A DNA stretch of 64,000 nt from Aromatoleum tolulyticum (GCF_900156155.1 NZ_FTMD01000007.1:186001-250000), one strand, 5' to 3'; positions 51,345 through 60,828 are shown, counted from the first letter of the stretch. The notes: a model not told the origin generated them from the sequence alone. Numbers and translations are program-made.

Positions 51345-52094
51345 ATGACCGTGTTCGAAACCATGATGGACGCCGCCTTCTGGGTGTCCGTGCTGCAGAT
51401 CATCGCCATCGACATCCTGCTCGGCGGCGACAACGCCGTCGTGATCGCGCTGGCGTGCCGCAAGCTGCCCGAGCACCAGCGCAACAAGGGCATCGCATGG
51501 GGCGTCGTTGGTGCGATCGGCCTGCGCATCGTGCTGATCTTCTTCGCGCTGCAGCTGCTCGCGCTGCCCTTCCTGAAGGTCGTCGGTGCGCTGTTGCTGC
51601 TGTGGATCGGCGTCAAGCTGATGCAGCCGGAGGACGAGGACGGCCACGGCAACGTCGAGGGCTCGACGCATCTGCTCGGCGCGATCAAGACCATCGTCGT
51701 CGCCGACGCGGTGATGAGCCTCGACAACGTGATCGCGGTCGCCGGCGCGGCCAAGGGCGACCTCGGCCTCGTGGTGTTCGGCATCGTCGTCAGCATCCCG
51801 ATCATCGTGTGGGGCAGCAAGTTCGTGCTGAAGCTGATGGATCGCTTCCCGGCCGTGATCACGCTGGGCGCGGCGCTGCTGGGCTGGATCGCCGGCGGCA
51901 TGCTGGTCGGCGACGTGGTCGTGAAGCCGTACGTCGAGCACCTGCCGGGCTGGCTGCACTACCTGAGCTCGGCCGTCGGGGCGCTGTTCGTCGTCGCGCT
52001 CGGCGGCTGGCTCGCGCAGCGGCAGTCCGGCGACGGCGACGCGGCGGGCGAGCTCGCGGTCGATACCGCGGGCGGGAGCGCCGCGCGCGACTAG
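51345..52094 (+). CDS. TerC family integral membrane protein
   Basis: A 249-residue protein with seven membrane segments and the conserved acidic motifs of TerC/YjbE: QIIAIDILLGGDNAVVIALA and VVADAVMSLDNVIAVAGAAKG. TerC proteins are linked to metal (manganese) homeostasis and tellurite resistance. It is only six bases after tctA, perhaps co-transcribed, though no functional link to carboxylate transport is known. Confidence 0.9.
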   Translation: MTVFETMMDAAFWVSVLQIIAIDILLGGDNAVVIALACRKLPEHQRNKGIAWGVVGAIGLRIVLIFFALQLLALPFLKVVGALLLLWIGVKLMQPEDEDGHGNVEGSTHLLGAIKTIVVADAVMSLDNVIAVAGAAKGDLGLVVFGIVVSIPIIVWGSKFVLKLMDRFPAVITLGAALLGWIAGGMLVGDVVVKPYVEHLPGWLHYLSSAVGALFVVALGGWLAQRQSGDGDAAGELAVDTAGGSAARD

Positions 52095-52121
52095 CGCGGC
52101 CATTGACCCGATCAAATACGT

Positions 52122-52183
52122 CCGTTCGCCCTGAGCTTGTCGAAGGGCAGCCGCAAGGCTTCGACAGGCTCAGCCCGAACGGC
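52122..52183. repeat. GTTCGCCCTGAG...CTTCGACAGGCTCAG palindrome, copy 2
   Basis: The same family as 48238-48290, with a longer loop (GGGCAGCCGCAAGG). It lies after terC and before uspA, where it may act as a weak terminator. Confidence 0.7.
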
Positions 52184-52252
52184 AGTTCGTTGCCGGTGGG
52201 CGAACAACGGTCACACGCGGCACCCAGTAACCTCTCATCCCAAGGACGCACC

Positions 52253-52702
52253 ATGTTCCAGCACATCCTCGTCCCCACCGACGGCTCGCCGCTGTCCGAC
52301 CAGGCCCTAGACCGCGCGATCGGGCTTGCCCGCAACCTCGGCGCGCGCCTGACCATCCTCAACGCGATCGCCGAAGCGCCGTTCCCGGTGACCAACTTCG
52401 GCGAGGACGGCCACTACGATCCCGAGAAGTCGCGCCGCTTCGCCCGCGAAGCCGCCACGCACGGCCAGCGCATCCTCGACGCCGCGCTCGCCCGCGCGCG
52501 CGAGGCCGGGATCGACGCCGACGCGGTCCTCGAAAGCAGCGAGGCGCCCCATCGCGTGATCATCCACACCGCCGAGAGCCGCGGCTGCGACCTGATCTGC
52601 ATGGCTTCGCACGGCCGGCGCGGCATCAACGCGCTGCTGCTGGGCAGCGAGACCAACAAGGTGCTCGCGCACTGCACCATTCCAGTGCTGGTGTGCCGCT
52701 GA
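52253..52702 (+). CDS. uspA: universal stress protein (UspA family)
   Basis: The protein has 149 residues from the ATG at 52253 (AAGGACGCACC upstream; the frame is open far upstream but not coding). The UspA fold is seen as MFQHILVPTDGSPLSDQALD at the start and the ATP-binding motif LICMASHGRRGINALLLGSE (G-2x-G-9x-G(S/T)) near residue 115-130. It is a cytoplasmic stress protein that probably binds ATP. Its upstream DNA shares CCCAGTAACCTC-type text with the two 80-residue protein genes. Confidence 0.93.
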   Translation: MFQHILVPTDGSPLSDQALDRAIGLARNLGARLTILNAIAEAPFPVTNFGEDGHYDPEKSRRFAREAATHGQRILDAALARAREAGIDADAVLESSEAPHRVIIHTAESRGCDLICMASHGRRGINALLLGSETNKVLAHCTIPVLVCR

Positions 52703-52947
52703 ACGCGCGTCGGTCCGCGGCCCGGTCGCCCCGGCGCGCCGCTGCCGCGGGGCGGCAGGGCCTGCGGCACCCGTCGGCGTCGGCGCCGGTGGAAAGCTTC
52801 TGACCACCCGGGCCTGCCGTCCGGAATGCAACTTGCCGGCGGCGGATGCCGGCCTCCAGTGCGGCCGCACTCCCGTCCGCTGGCACGCAACTTGTTTCGA
52901 CCTCGGCTGATCCAGTAACCCGCGACACGCATCCCGAGGATATCGTC

Positions 52948-53190
52948 ATGAAGCCGCTCCGCACCGCCATCGCCATCGTCCTCACGCTCTCCGCCGGCCC
53001 GCTCCTGGCGCACGGCGATCACGGCCTCGTGCCGGGCCTCGCGCACATGTTCTCGTCCGGCGCCGAGCACCTGCCGTCGGCCCTGGTCACGCTCGTCAGC
53101 GCGTTTTTCGCGGTGCGCTCGACCGGTGCGCTGCGCTGGACGCTGGGCGGCCTCGCGGCGGCGGCCGGCGCGCTGACTTTCGCGATCTGA
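52948..53190 (+). CDS. 80-residue exported small membrane protein, paralog 2
   Basis: MKPLRTAIAIVLTLSAGPLL-A is a signal peptide; the mature part HGDHGLVPGLAHMFSSGAEH, then LPSALVTLVSAFFAVRSTGA, is nearly identical to the protein at 42154-42396 in residues 20-80. The upstream regions of both contain TTGTTTCGACC and GATCCAGTAACC. The function is unknown; the conserved His/Asp at the mature N-terminus suggests metal binding. It is between uspA and hemE. Confidence 0.75.
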   Translation: MKPLRTAIAIVLTLSAGPLLAHGDHGLVPGLAHMFSSGAEHLPSALVTLVSAFFAVRSTGALRWTLGGLAAAAGALTFAI

Positions 53191-53201
53191 TCGCGACCGC
53201 G

Positions 53202-53219
53202 GCGGGGCAAATGCCCCGC
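53202..53219 (+). terminator. hairpin after the 80-residue protein gene
   Basis: GCGGGGC (53202-53208) and GCCCCGC (53213-53219) form a perfect 7-bp stem with an AAAT loop 11 bases after the stop. There is no T-run, so termination is not assured. Confidence 0.45.
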
Positions 53220-53303
53220 TCCGCCGCCGGGGGTCGGCATGACGGCGGAAAACGCGGATAATTGCGGTTTGCGCCCGCACCGGGCAGATTTGAGGACGTA
53301 ACC

Positions 53304-54374
53304 GTGACCCGCCTGCAGAACGACACCTTCCTGCGCGCCTTGCTGCGCCAGCCGACCGAATACACGCCGCTGTGGCTGATGCGGCAGGCGGGGCGCTACC
53401 TGCCCGAGTACTGTGAAACCCGCAAGCGCGCCGGCAGCTTCCTGAACCTGTGCAAGAGCCCGACGATGGCCTGCGAGGTCACGCTGCAGCCGCTCGCGCG
53501 TTACAACCTCGACGCCGCGATCCTGTTCTCCGACATCCTCACGGTGCCGGACGCGATGGGCCTGGGCCTGTACTTCGCCGAAGGCGAGGGGCCGCGCTTC
53601 GAGCGTCCGCTGCGCGACGAGTGGGAGATCCGCAACCTCGCGATTCCCGATCCGCACGCCGAACTGCAGTACGTGATGGACGCGGTCGCCGAGATCCGCC
53701 GCGCGCTCAACGGCAGCGTGCCGCTGATCGGCTTCTCCGGCAGCCCGTGGACGCTGGCCTGCTACATGGTCGAAGGCGGCTCGTCGGACGACTATCGCAA
53801 GGTCAAGGCGATGGCCTATTCGCGCCCCGACCTGCTGCACCACATCCTCAGCGTGACCGCCGACTCGGTCGTCGCCTACCTCAACGCGCAGATCGAATCC
53901 GGCGCGCAGGCAGTGATGGTGTTCGACTCCTGGGGCGGCGTGCTGTCCGAGGCCGCTTACCATGAATTCTCGCTGCCCTACCTGAAGCGCGTCGTCGACG
54001 GCCTGATCAAGGAGCGCGACGGCGAGCGCGTGCCGAACATCGTGTTCACGAAGGGCGGCGGCCTGTGGATCGAGAGCATCGCCGACATCGGCTGCGACGC
54101 CGTCGGCCTCGACTGGACCATGGACATCGGCCGCGCGCGCAAGCTCGTCGGCGACAAGGTCGCGCTGCAGGGCAACCTCGACCCCAACGTGCTGTTCGCG
54201 CCGCCGGAAGCCGTCGCGCGCGAGACCAAGCGCGTGCTCGACTCCTTCGGCAACCACCCCGGCCACGTCTTCAACCTCGGTCATGGCATCTCGCAGTTCA
54301 CGCCGCCCGAGTCCGTGTCGGTGCTGGTCGACACCGTGCACGAGCACAGCCGCAAGATCCGCGCCGGCGCCTGA
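53304..54374 (+). CDS. hemE: uroporphyrinogen decarboxylase
   Basis: The protein has 356 residues from the GTG at 53304 with GAGGA eight bases upstream; the open frame extends 14 codons further without support. Substrate-binding signatures [52 protein letters not shown] and [12 protein letters not shown] are present. It decarboxylates uroporphyrinogen III to coproporphyrinogen III in heme synthesis. It is a single unit followed by a terminator. Confidence 0.97.
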   Translation: MTRLQNDTFLRALLRQPTEYTPLWLMRQAGRYLPEYCETRKRAGSFLNLCKSPTMACEVTLQPLARYNLDAAILFSDILTVPDAMGLGLYFAEGEGPRFERPLRDEWEIRNLAIPDPHAELQYVMDAVAEIRRALNGSVPLIGFSGSPWTLACYMVEGGSSDDYRKVKAMAYSRPDLLHHILSVTADSVVAYLNAQIESGAQAVMVFDSWGGVLSEAAYHEFSLPYLKRVVDGLIKERDGERVPNIVFTKGGGLWIESIADIGCDAVGLDWTMDIGRARKLVGDKVALQGNLDPNVLFAPPEAVARETKRVLDSFGNHPGHVFNLGHGISQFTPPESVSVLVDTVHEHSRKIRAGA

Positions 54375-54393
54375 GCGAGCTGCGGCGGTACCC

Positions 54394-54441
54394 GAACCCC
54401 GGCCGGGACGCGCACTGCGCACCCCGCCGGGGTTCCCTTTT
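54394..54441 (+). terminator. intrinsic terminator after hemE
   Basis: GAACCCCGGC (54394-54403) and GCCGGGGTTC (54426-54435) form a perfect 10-bp stem with a 22-base loop, followed by CCTTTT. It separates hemE from the DnaA-box region. Confidence 0.75.
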
Positions 54442-54539
54442 GCGGCCGCGCTCATCGCCGCGATGGCACTGTTACGGTGCGGACGCGCCGCCGACGGTCG
54501 CCGTCCCGGTCTTGTCAAGCGAAAAATCTGCGTTGATCG

Positions 54540-54830
54540 CTTGACTTATGCACAACGGACCGGTCCCGAGGCCCGATTCTGCATGGATTTGGGGTTTATT
54601 CACCAAAAATCATAAGTAATTGAAATATAAAGAATAAAATTTTGCCTACTGTTAAGGCAAAGTGACAGAAAGGCAGATGCGGCGCCGGGTTCACCGGGTT
54701 TCACCCACGCTATCAACAAAGTTATCCACAGCTTTTGTGGACAAGCGCCGGAAGGGTTTCGGGGCAAAGATTTACTCCCCGTTTGCGAACAACGAATTTA
54801 ACAATCAGACGTAACTATCTGATTTTTCGA
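54540..54830. other. candidate chromosomal replication origin (oriC)
   Basis: Four DnaA-box-like 9-mers lie within 200 bases: TTATGCACA (54546-54554, exact), TTATTCACC (54596-54604, one mismatch), TTATCCACA (54722-54730, exact) and, on the other strand, TTGTCCACA (54736-54744, one mismatch). The last two form an inverted pair with a five-base gap. Between boxes two and three is a strongly AT-rich block (7 of 40 G+C at 54601-54640 by my count), suited to duplex unwinding, and a TTTGCCT/AGGCAAA hairpin (54641-54661). There is no gene here. By contrast the dnaA-rpmH spacer has one exact box. The call is an inference. Confidence 0.65.
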
Positions 54831-54858
54831 TAAACACTGCGCAGAGCACGAGATCCGA

Positions 54859-57030
54859 ATGCCCATCGTCCGCGTCGCGCTGCCCGTCCCGCTGCCGCAA
54901 CTCTTTGATTATTCATCGCAAGATGCATGCGGTGAGGATGTCGGCCGGTGCGTGCGGGTGCCCTTCGGGCGGGGCGAGAAGAGCGGCGTGATCGTCGCGC
55001 TGCCCGCCGAATCGGACGTCGACCCCGCGCGCCTCAAAGCGGTGCGCCACATCCAGCGCGAGGTCGCGCCGCTTCCGCGCGATTGGCTGGAGCTCGTCGC
55101 CTTCGTCGCGCGCTACTACCACGCACCGCTCGGCGAGGTGATCGCGCTCGCGCTGCCACCCGGGCTGCGCCGCGCCGACGCGGTGAGCGACCGCGAGAGC
55201 GACCCGCTGCTGGACCTGAGCGTGGACGGCCACGCAGCGCTGGCGGAGGCGCGCCGCGCGAGCCGGGCGCTGGCGCTGCTCGGCGAACTGCGCGCGGCCG
55301 GCGTAATCCGGCGCAGTGCGGCACGCGAGCTGCCGGCGGGCGCGGCGTTGGGCGACGCGATGAAGCGCGGCTGGATCGTCGCGGTGCGCGGCGCCGATCC
55401 GGCGATGCCGGCGGCGAACCGGCCCGAGCTCACCGACGAGCAGCGCGCCGCAGTCGAGGCGGTTTCGGCAGGCCCGGAAGGCTTTGCGCCCTGGCTGCTG
55501 CAGGGCGTCACCGGCAGCGGCAAGACCGAGGTGTACCTGCGTCTGGCCGAGCGTGCGCTCGCGGCCGGCCGGCAGGTGCTGATGCTGGTGCCCGAGATCG
55601 CGCTCACGCCGCAGCTCGAATCGCGCGTCGCGAACCGCTTCCCCGCCGCCTGCGTCGTCAGCCTGCACTCCGCGCTCGCCGAAGGGGCGCGCTCGCGCGG
55701 CTTCGTGCAGGCGCTCGAAGGCCGCGCCGACATCGTCCTCGGCACGCGCCTGTCGGTGTTCGCGCCGCTGCCGCGCCTGGGGCTGATCCTCGTCGACGAG
55801 GAGCACGACGCGTCCTACAAGCAGCAGGAGGGCGTGCGCTACTCGGCGCGCGACGTCGCGGTGTGGCGCGCGCACCAGCGCAAGGTGCCGGTGGTGCTCG
55901 GTTCGGCGACGCCCTCGCTGGAGAGCTGGCAGCACGCGCGGCTCGCGCGCTACCGCAGCCTGCGCCTCGACGCGCGCGCGCTGGCGAGCACGCTGCCGAC
56001 GGTGCGGCGCATCGACGCGCGCCGCCTGAAGCTCGACGAAGGCCTCAGCCCGCAGCTCAAGACCGCGATCGGCGAGCGCCTTGCGCGCGGCGAGCAGAGC
56101 CTGGTGTTCCTCAACCGCCGCGGCTACGCGCCGGTGCTGTCCTGCCCCGCCTGCGGCTGGGTGAGCCAGTGCCCGCACTGTTCGGCCAACCTCGTCGTGC
56201 ATCTCGCGGACCGGCGCCTGCGCTGCCACCACTGCGGCTGCGATACCGAGGTGCCGCACCACTGCCCGGTGTGCAGCAACCAGGACATCCAGCCCTTCGG
56301 CCGCGGCACGCAGCGCGTCGAGGCGCGCCTGGTGGAGCTCTTCCCGGAAGCGCGGGTGTTGCGCGTCGACCGCGATTCGGCGCGCACGCGCAACCAGTGG
56401 GAAAGCCTGCTCGCGCAGATCGCCAGCGGCGAGGCCGACATCCTCGTCGGCACGCAGATGATGGCCAAGGGCCACGACTTCCCGCAGCTCACGCTGGTCG
56501 GCGTGATCGGCGCCGACGCGTCGCTGCATGCGGCGGACTTCCGCGCGCCGGAGCGCCTGTTCCAGCAGCTGATGCAGGTCGGCGGCCGCGCGGGCCGTGC
56601 GCACCTGCCGGGCGAAGTGCTGATCCAGACCGAGTACCCCGACCATCCGCTGTACCGCTGCCTCGTCAAGCACGACTTCGACGCCTTCGCCGCGAGCGCG
56701 CTCGACGAGCGCCGCGCGGCCGGATTCCCGCCCTTCACCTTCCAGGCGATGCTGCGCGCCGACGCGCCGATGCTCGACGACGCGATGCAGTTCCTCGCCC
56801 ACGCGCGCCGCCTCGCGCAGGAGATGGCGCCCGCCGGCGTGAGGGTGTTCGATGCGGTGCCGATGCGCCTGACGCGGCTCGCGCGGCGCGAGCGCGCGCA
56901 ACTGCTCGTCGAGGCCGACGAGCGGGCGCCGTTGCAGGGCTTTATCGGAGCCTGGATCGAAGTGCTGCGCGCGCAGCGCACGCCGCGCGATCTGCGCTGG
57001 CAGCTGGACGTGGATCCGCTGGAAGTCTGA
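54859..57030 (+). CDS. priA: primosomal replication protein N' (PriA helicase)
   Basis: A 723-residue superfamily 2 helicase with an N-terminal 3'-DNA-binding domain (IVRVALPVPLPQLFDYSS). The helicase core begins near residue 205: Walker A LLQGVTGSGKTEVYLRLAER, DEEH box ILVDEEHDASYKQQEG and GSATPSLESWQ. The two zinc sites are formed by the Cys cluster CPACGWVSQCPHC and CHHCGCDTEVPHHCPVC. It restarts stalled forks by loading DnaB. It lies directly next to the candidate origin. Confidence 0.97.
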   Translation: MPIVRVALPVPLPQLFDYSSQDACGEDVGRCVRVPFGRGEKSGVIVALPAESDVDPARLKAVRHIQREVAPLPRDWLELVAFVARYYHAPLGEVIALALPPGLRRADAVSDRESDPLLDLSVDGHAALAEARRASRALALLGELRAAGVIRRSAARELPAGAALGDAMKRGWIVAVRGADPAMPAANRPELTDEQRAAVEAVSAGPEGFAPWLLQGVTGSGKTEVYLRLAERALAAGRQVLMLVPEIALTPQLESRVANRFPAACVVSLHSALAEGARSRGFVQALEGRADIVLGTRLSVFAPLPRLGLILVDEEHDASYKQQEGVRYSARDVAVWRAHQRKVPVVLGSATPSLESWQHARLARYRSLRLDARALASTLPTVRRIDARRLKLDEGLSPQLKTAIGERLARGEQSLVFLNRRGYAPVLSCPACGWVSQCPHCSANLVVHLADRRLRCHHCGCDTEVPHHCPVCSNQDIQPFGRGTQRVEARLVELFPEARVLRVDRDSARTRNQWESLLAQIASGEADILVGTQMMAKGHDFPQLTLVGVIGADASLHAADFRAPERLFQQLMQVGGRAGRAHLPGEVLIQTEYPDHPLYRCLVKHDFDAFAASALDERRAAGFPPFTFQAMLRADAPMLDDAMQFLAHARRLAQEMAPAGVRVFDAVPMRLTRLARRERAQLLVEADERAPLQGFIGAWIEVLRAQRTPRDLRWQLDVDPLEV

Positions 57031-57040
57031 GGCTCGTGTT

Positions 57041-57137
57041 CCTCCCCCTTCAAGGGGGAGGTTAGGAGGGGGATGGGTTCCGGCGATGTTGGTTTAACCC
57101 ATCCCACCCCAACCCTCCCCTTGAACGGGAGGGGGTG
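57041..57137. repeat. CCCCTTCAAGGGGGAGG...CCTCCCCTTGAACGGG intergenic palindrome
   Basis: An inverted repeat of about 40-base arms made of CCCCCTTCAAGGGGGAGG, GAGGGGGATGGGTT and their complements AACCCATCCC, CAACCCTCCCCTTGAACGGG. This is a well-known dispersed palindrome in many proteobacterial genomes. It follows priA and may serve as its transcription end. Confidence 0.7.
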
Positions 57138-57356
57138 ACCGTCCGGGCTCGCCTGCTGCGTTATCCCCCTGGCGATGGTCAATCAAGGGCCTTAGCGCTA
57201 ACGTGGCAACGCTGCTTCCACGGTTCCGAAAGTAGTCCGACCGCGCTGGAAAGCTAGTTTCCACCTCTGCGCCGCCGTCGGGCTCCCTCTTTCCGGGTGA
57301 ACGTCCCCACTCCCGTCAATCCCCTGATCCGTAACGGAAAACCGGTAGCCCGAAAC

Positions 57357-57374
57357 TGGGCACGCTTCTTGTGT
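57357..57374 (+). promoter_or_regulatory. possible sigma-54 promoter of the hyb operon
   Basis: TGGGCACGCTTCTTGT has GG (57359-57360) and GT (57371-57372) ten bases apart, near the sigma-54 consensus (GT in place of GC at -12). It is 64 bases before the proposed hybO ATG. Hydrogenase operons in related bacteria are often sigma-54 dependent. The rest of the 57138-57435 spacer shows nothing I can assign. Confidence 0.5.
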
Positions 57375-57435
57375 TTCTCCCCGCGTACGACGCGCACGCG
57401 TGATGCCGTCGATGGACAAGAACGGGGGGGAGTGC

Positions 57436-58632
57436 ATGCACCACGAATTGAAGGAACTGGCCGAAGCCTGGGCGGCGCGGCCGGTCGAGGAGCGCCTGGG
57501 GATGAGCCGGCGCGGCTTCATGCAGTTCTGCGCGACGCTGGCGACGACGCTGGGCCTACCGGCCGGCGCGGAAGCCGCCGTGCAGACCGCGATCGAGCAG
57601 AAGCGCCGCCCCTCGGTGATCTGGCTGCACTTCCAGGAATGCACCGGCTGTACCGAGTCGATGCTGCGCGCGGAGCACCCGACGATCGAGAAGCTGATCC
57701 TCGACATCATCTCGCTCGACTACCACGAGACGCTCTTCGCCGCTGCCGGCCACCAGGTCGAGGCCGCGCGCAAGCAGGCGATGGCCGACGACAAGGGCAA
57801 GTACATCCTGGTGATCGAGGGCGCGATCCCGACCAGGGACGACGGCATCTACTGCAAGGTCGGCGGCCAGACCGCGATCGAACTGACCAAGGAATGCGCG
57901 GCCGACGCCGCGGCGGTGATCGCGATCGGCTCCTGTGCGAGCTGGGGCGGCATGCCTTCGACCGGGCCGAACCCGACCGGCGCGACGGGTGTCGCGGAGG
58001 TGCTCGGCAAGCCGGTCGTGACGATCCCCGGCTGCCCGCCCAACCCGTACAACTTCCTCGCCACCGTCGTGCATTTCCTGAGCTTCGGCGCATTGCCCGA
58101 GGTCGATCACCTGGGCCGCCCGAAGTTCGCGTATTCGCGCCTGATCCACGAGAACTGCGAGCGCCGCGCGCACTTCGACGCCGGCCGCTTCGCGATGGAG
58201 TTCGGCGACGAGGGGCACCGCAAGGGCTACTGCCTGTACAAGCTGGGCTGCAAGGGGCCGGAGACCTACGCGAACTGCCCGACGGTGCTGTTCGGCGACG
58301 CCGGTGCGGGCACCTGGCCGGTGGGCTGCGGCCACCCGTGTATCGGCTGTACCGAGCAGGGCGTGGGTTTCGAGAAGCCGATCCACATGCTCGCCAAGGT
58401 GAAGAACGTCGAGCCGCCGGCGAGCTACCCCTCGGTCGGCGAGGCGCAGGGCAAGGGCGCGTCGCTCGGTTCTGCCGCGGTGCTGGCAGCCGTCACCGGT
58501 GCGGCGGCCGGGGCGGGCGCGATGTTCGCGAAGAACCTCGGCAAGTCGCACGCCGAGCAGGAAGCCGCGAAACGGAAAGATGAGGGCAGGCAGGACGGCA
58601 AGGCGGACAACCAGAGCGTCGGGCGGGAGTGA
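57436..58632 (+). CDS. hybO: [NiFe] hydrogenase-2-type small subunit HybO
   Basis: The protein has about 398 residues from the ATG at 57436 behind GGGGGGAG; earlier in-frame ATGs at 57400, 57403 and 57412 lack this. The Tat signal SRRGFMQFCATLATTLGL is near residue 25. Fe-S ligands are in the CTGCTES motif of the proximal cluster, GSCASWGG, PGCPPNP and the distal/medial region with CGHPCIGCTEQG. A C-terminal hydrophobic segment (AAVLAAVTGAAAGAGAM) anchors it. It transfers electrons from the NiFe site. It starts the hybOABCD-hypC-hybE operon. Confidence 0.96.
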   Translation: MHHELKELAEAWAARPVEERLGMSRRGFMQFCATLATTLGLPAGAEAAVQTAIEQKRRPSVIWLHFQECTGCTESMLRAEHPTIEKLILDIISLDYHETLFAAAGHQVEAARKQAMADDKGKYILVIEGAIPTRDDGIYCKVGGQTAIELTKECAADAAAVIAIGSCASWGGMPSTGPNPTGATGVAEVLGKPVVTIPGCPPNPYNFLATVVHFLSFGALPEVDHLGRPKFAYSRLIHENCERRAHFDAGRFAMEFGDEGHRKGYCLYKLGCKGPETYANCPTVLFGDAGAGTWPVGCGHPCIGCTEQGVGFEKPIHMLAKVKNVEPPASYPSVGEAQGKGASLGSAAVLAAVTGAAAGAGAMFAKNLGKSHAEQEAAKRKDEGRQDGKADNQSVGRE

Positions 58633-58634
58633 CG

Positions 58635-59639
58635 ATGAACACCCGACGCGACTTCCTCAAATGCGCGCTCGCGGGCGGCGCGGCGGTGGCGACCGCCGGC
58701 GCGGGTCCCGCGCAGGCGCGCGGCAATGCCGAAATCTCGCCCGACGCGGTCGGCCTGCTGTTCGATTCCACCTTGTGTATCGGCTGCAAGGCCTGTGTTG
58801 CCGCGTGCAAGGCGGCGAATGACCTGCCCGTCGACATCAACACGACGCCGGATTCGCCGTGGGACGTGCCGCTCGACACGACCGCGCGCACCTTCAACGT
58901 GATCAAGGTGTACAAGGACGGCAAGGCGACGCTGAAGGACGCCGAACAGGGCGGCTACTCTTTCATGAAGAGCTCCTGCCTGCACTGCGTCGATCCGAGC
59001 TGCGTGTCGGCCTGTCCGGTATCCGCGATGAAGAAGGACCCGGTGACCGGCATCGTCGGCTACGACAAGGACGCCTGCATCGGCTGCCGCTACTGCGTCG
59101 CGGCCTGCCCGTTCGGCATCCCGAAGTACGACTACGACTCGCCGACCGGCGCGATCGGCAAGTGCCAGCTGTGCCGTCATCGCATGCAGGACGGCCACTA
59201 CGCGGCCTGCGCCGAGGTGTGCCCGACCGGCGCGACGCTGTACGGCAAGGTCTCCGACCTGAAGGCCGAGGCGCAGCGCCGCCTCGCGCTGAAGGCGGGC
59301 GACACGACGGCGTTCCCGCGCGGCAACCTCACGGCCGGCGACCAGCCGTCGTGGGAGGGCGTCGTGCCGGCCTACGTGCAGCACGTGTATGGCGAAAAGG
59401 AAGTCGGCGGCACGCAGATGATCAAGCTCGCCGCGGTGCCTTTCGACAAGCTGGGCCACAAACCGCTGCCCGAGCGTTCGTTCTCGTCGAAGTCCGAGAC
59501 GATGCAGCACACCCTGTACGGCGGGCTCGCGCTGCCGGTGGTCGCGCTCGGGGTGATGACCTTCCTCGCCAAGCGCAACATGCCGAAGGACGACGGGACG
59601 GAAGGCACACACACTGACCAGCAGGAGGGCGGCCGATGA
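58635..59639 (+). CDS. hybA: hydrogenase-2 ferredoxin-like electron carrier HybA
   Basis: The protein has 334 residues from the ATG at 58635; a GTG two codons earlier is also in frame. A Tat signal MNTRRDFLKCALAGG is followed by four 4Fe-4S motifs: CIGCKACVAACKAAN, CLHCVDPSCVSACP, CIGCRYCVAACPFG and CQLCRHRMQDGHYAACAEVCP. A C-terminal membrane helix (LYGGLALPVVALGVMTFLA) anchors it. It passes electrons between HybO and the membrane quinone via HybB. Its stop overlaps the hybB ATG. Confidence 0.95.
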   Translation: MNTRRDFLKCALAGGAAVATAGAGPAQARGNAEISPDAVGLLFDSTLCIGCKACVAACKAANDLPVDINTTPDSPWDVPLDTTARTFNVIKVYKDGKATLKDAEQGGYSFMKSSCLHCVDPSCVSACPVSAMKKDPVTGIVGYDKDACIGCRYCVAACPFGIPKYDYDSPTGAIGKCQLCRHRMQDGHYAACAEVCPTGATLYGKVSDLKAEAQRRLALKAGDTTAFPRGNLTAGDQPSWEGVVPAYVQHVYGEKEVGGTQMIKLAAVPFDKLGHKPLPERSFSSKSETMQHTLYGGLALPVVALGVMTFLAKRNMPKDDGTEGTHTDQQEGGR

Positions 59640-60805
59640 GCGCTCATGTCCATGCCGCGCCGGCGCCCGTCGGCGGGCGGCTCCTCAACGCCGTGAGCTT
59701 CGTCTGCGGCGTGCTGATCCTCGCGGCCTTCGCGATCCTCGCGCTGCGCTTCTGGGGCGGCCTCGGCGCCGTCACGAACCTCAACGACGGCTACCCGTGG
59801 GGCATCTGGGTGGTCGGCGACGTCGTGATCGGCTCGGCCTTCGCGTGCGGCGGCTTCTCGGTCGCGATGCTGGTGTACATCTTCAACAAGGGCGAATACC
59901 ACCCGCTGGTACGCCCGGCGCTGCTCGCGAGCCTGTTCGGTTACTCGCTGGCGGGCGCGGGCGTGATCTTCGACCTCGGCCGCTACTGGAACTTCTGGCA
60001 CATCCTGTGGCCGGGTTACGCATCGCCGAACTCGGTGATGTTCGAGGTCGCGGCGTGCATCTCGCTCTACATCCTCGTGATGTGGCTGGAGTTCTCGCCG
60101 ACCTTCTTCGAGAAGTTCGGCTGGACGAACGCCCAGCGCAAGGTCGGGCGCGCGATGTTCTTCCTGGTGGGCCTCGGCACGGTGCTGCCGATGATGCACC
60201 AGAGCTCGCTCGGCTCGATGCTGATCGTGTTCGGCACCCAGCTTCATCCGCTGTGGCAGACGATGGCCCTGCCGGCGATCTACCTGATCTCGGCGATCAC
60301 CATCGGCTACGCGGTGGTGCTGTTCGAGTCCTGCGTCGCCGCGGCCGGCTACCGGCGCTCGATCGAGCTGCACCTGCTGACGCCGCTGGCCAAGGTGATG
60401 CTCGGGATGCTGGGCCTGTATCTCGCGCTCCGCTTCGGCGACCTGATCGTGCGCGGGGCCATCGCGACCGCCTTCGAGCCGACGCTGCAGGCCTTCATGT
60501 TCTGGCTCGAGAGCATCGCCTTCGTGCTGCCGCTGTGGATCCTGGGCACGCCCGCGAAGCGCGCGAACCCGGCGAACCTCTTCGTCGGCGGCGCCGTGCT
60601 GATGATCGCCGGCATCCTGCTGCGCGTGAATTCCTATCTGGTCGGCTACCAGACCGGCGACGGCTGGTCCTACTTCCCGTCGATCCCCGAAATGCTGGTC
60701 ACCTTCGGCATGTTCGCGATCGAAGTGCTGGCCTACATCGTCATTACCCGCCGCTTCCCGGTGCTGCCGCGCGAGGATCACGCGCCGGCCGGGCAGGCGG
60801 CCTGA
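59636..60805 (+). CDS. hybB: hydrogenase-2 membrane anchor subunit HybB
   Basis: A 389-residue NrfD-family membrane protein with about ten helices, starting MSAHVHAAPAPVGGRLLNAV. Typical stretches are DGYPWGIWVVGDVVIGSAFA-CGGF and MHQSSLGSMLIVFGTQLHPL. It forms the quinone-reacting membrane arm of hydrogenase-2. It overlaps hybA by four bases and precedes hybC by 23 bases. Confidence 0.94.
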   Translation: MSAHVHAAPAPVGGRLLNAVSFVCGVLILAAFAILALRFWGGLGAVTNLNDGYPWGIWVVGDVVIGSAFACGGFSVAMLVYIFNKGEYHPLVRPALLASLFGYSLAGAGVIFDLGRYWNFWHILWPGYASPNSVMFEVAACISLYILVMWLEFSPTFFEKFGWTNAQRKVGRAMFFLVGLGTVLPMMHQSSLGSMLIVFGTQLHPLWQTMALPAIYLISAITIGYAVVLFESCVAAAGYRRSIELHLLTPLAKVMLGMLGLYLALRFGDLIVRGAIATAFEPTLQAFMFWLESIAFVLPLWILGTPAKRANPANLFVGGAVLMIAGILLRVNSYLVGYQTGDGWSYFPSIPEMLVTFGMFAIEVLAYIVITRRFPVLPREDHAPAGQAA

Positions 60806-60828
60806 GAATTTCCGAGGAGACTTTTCCC

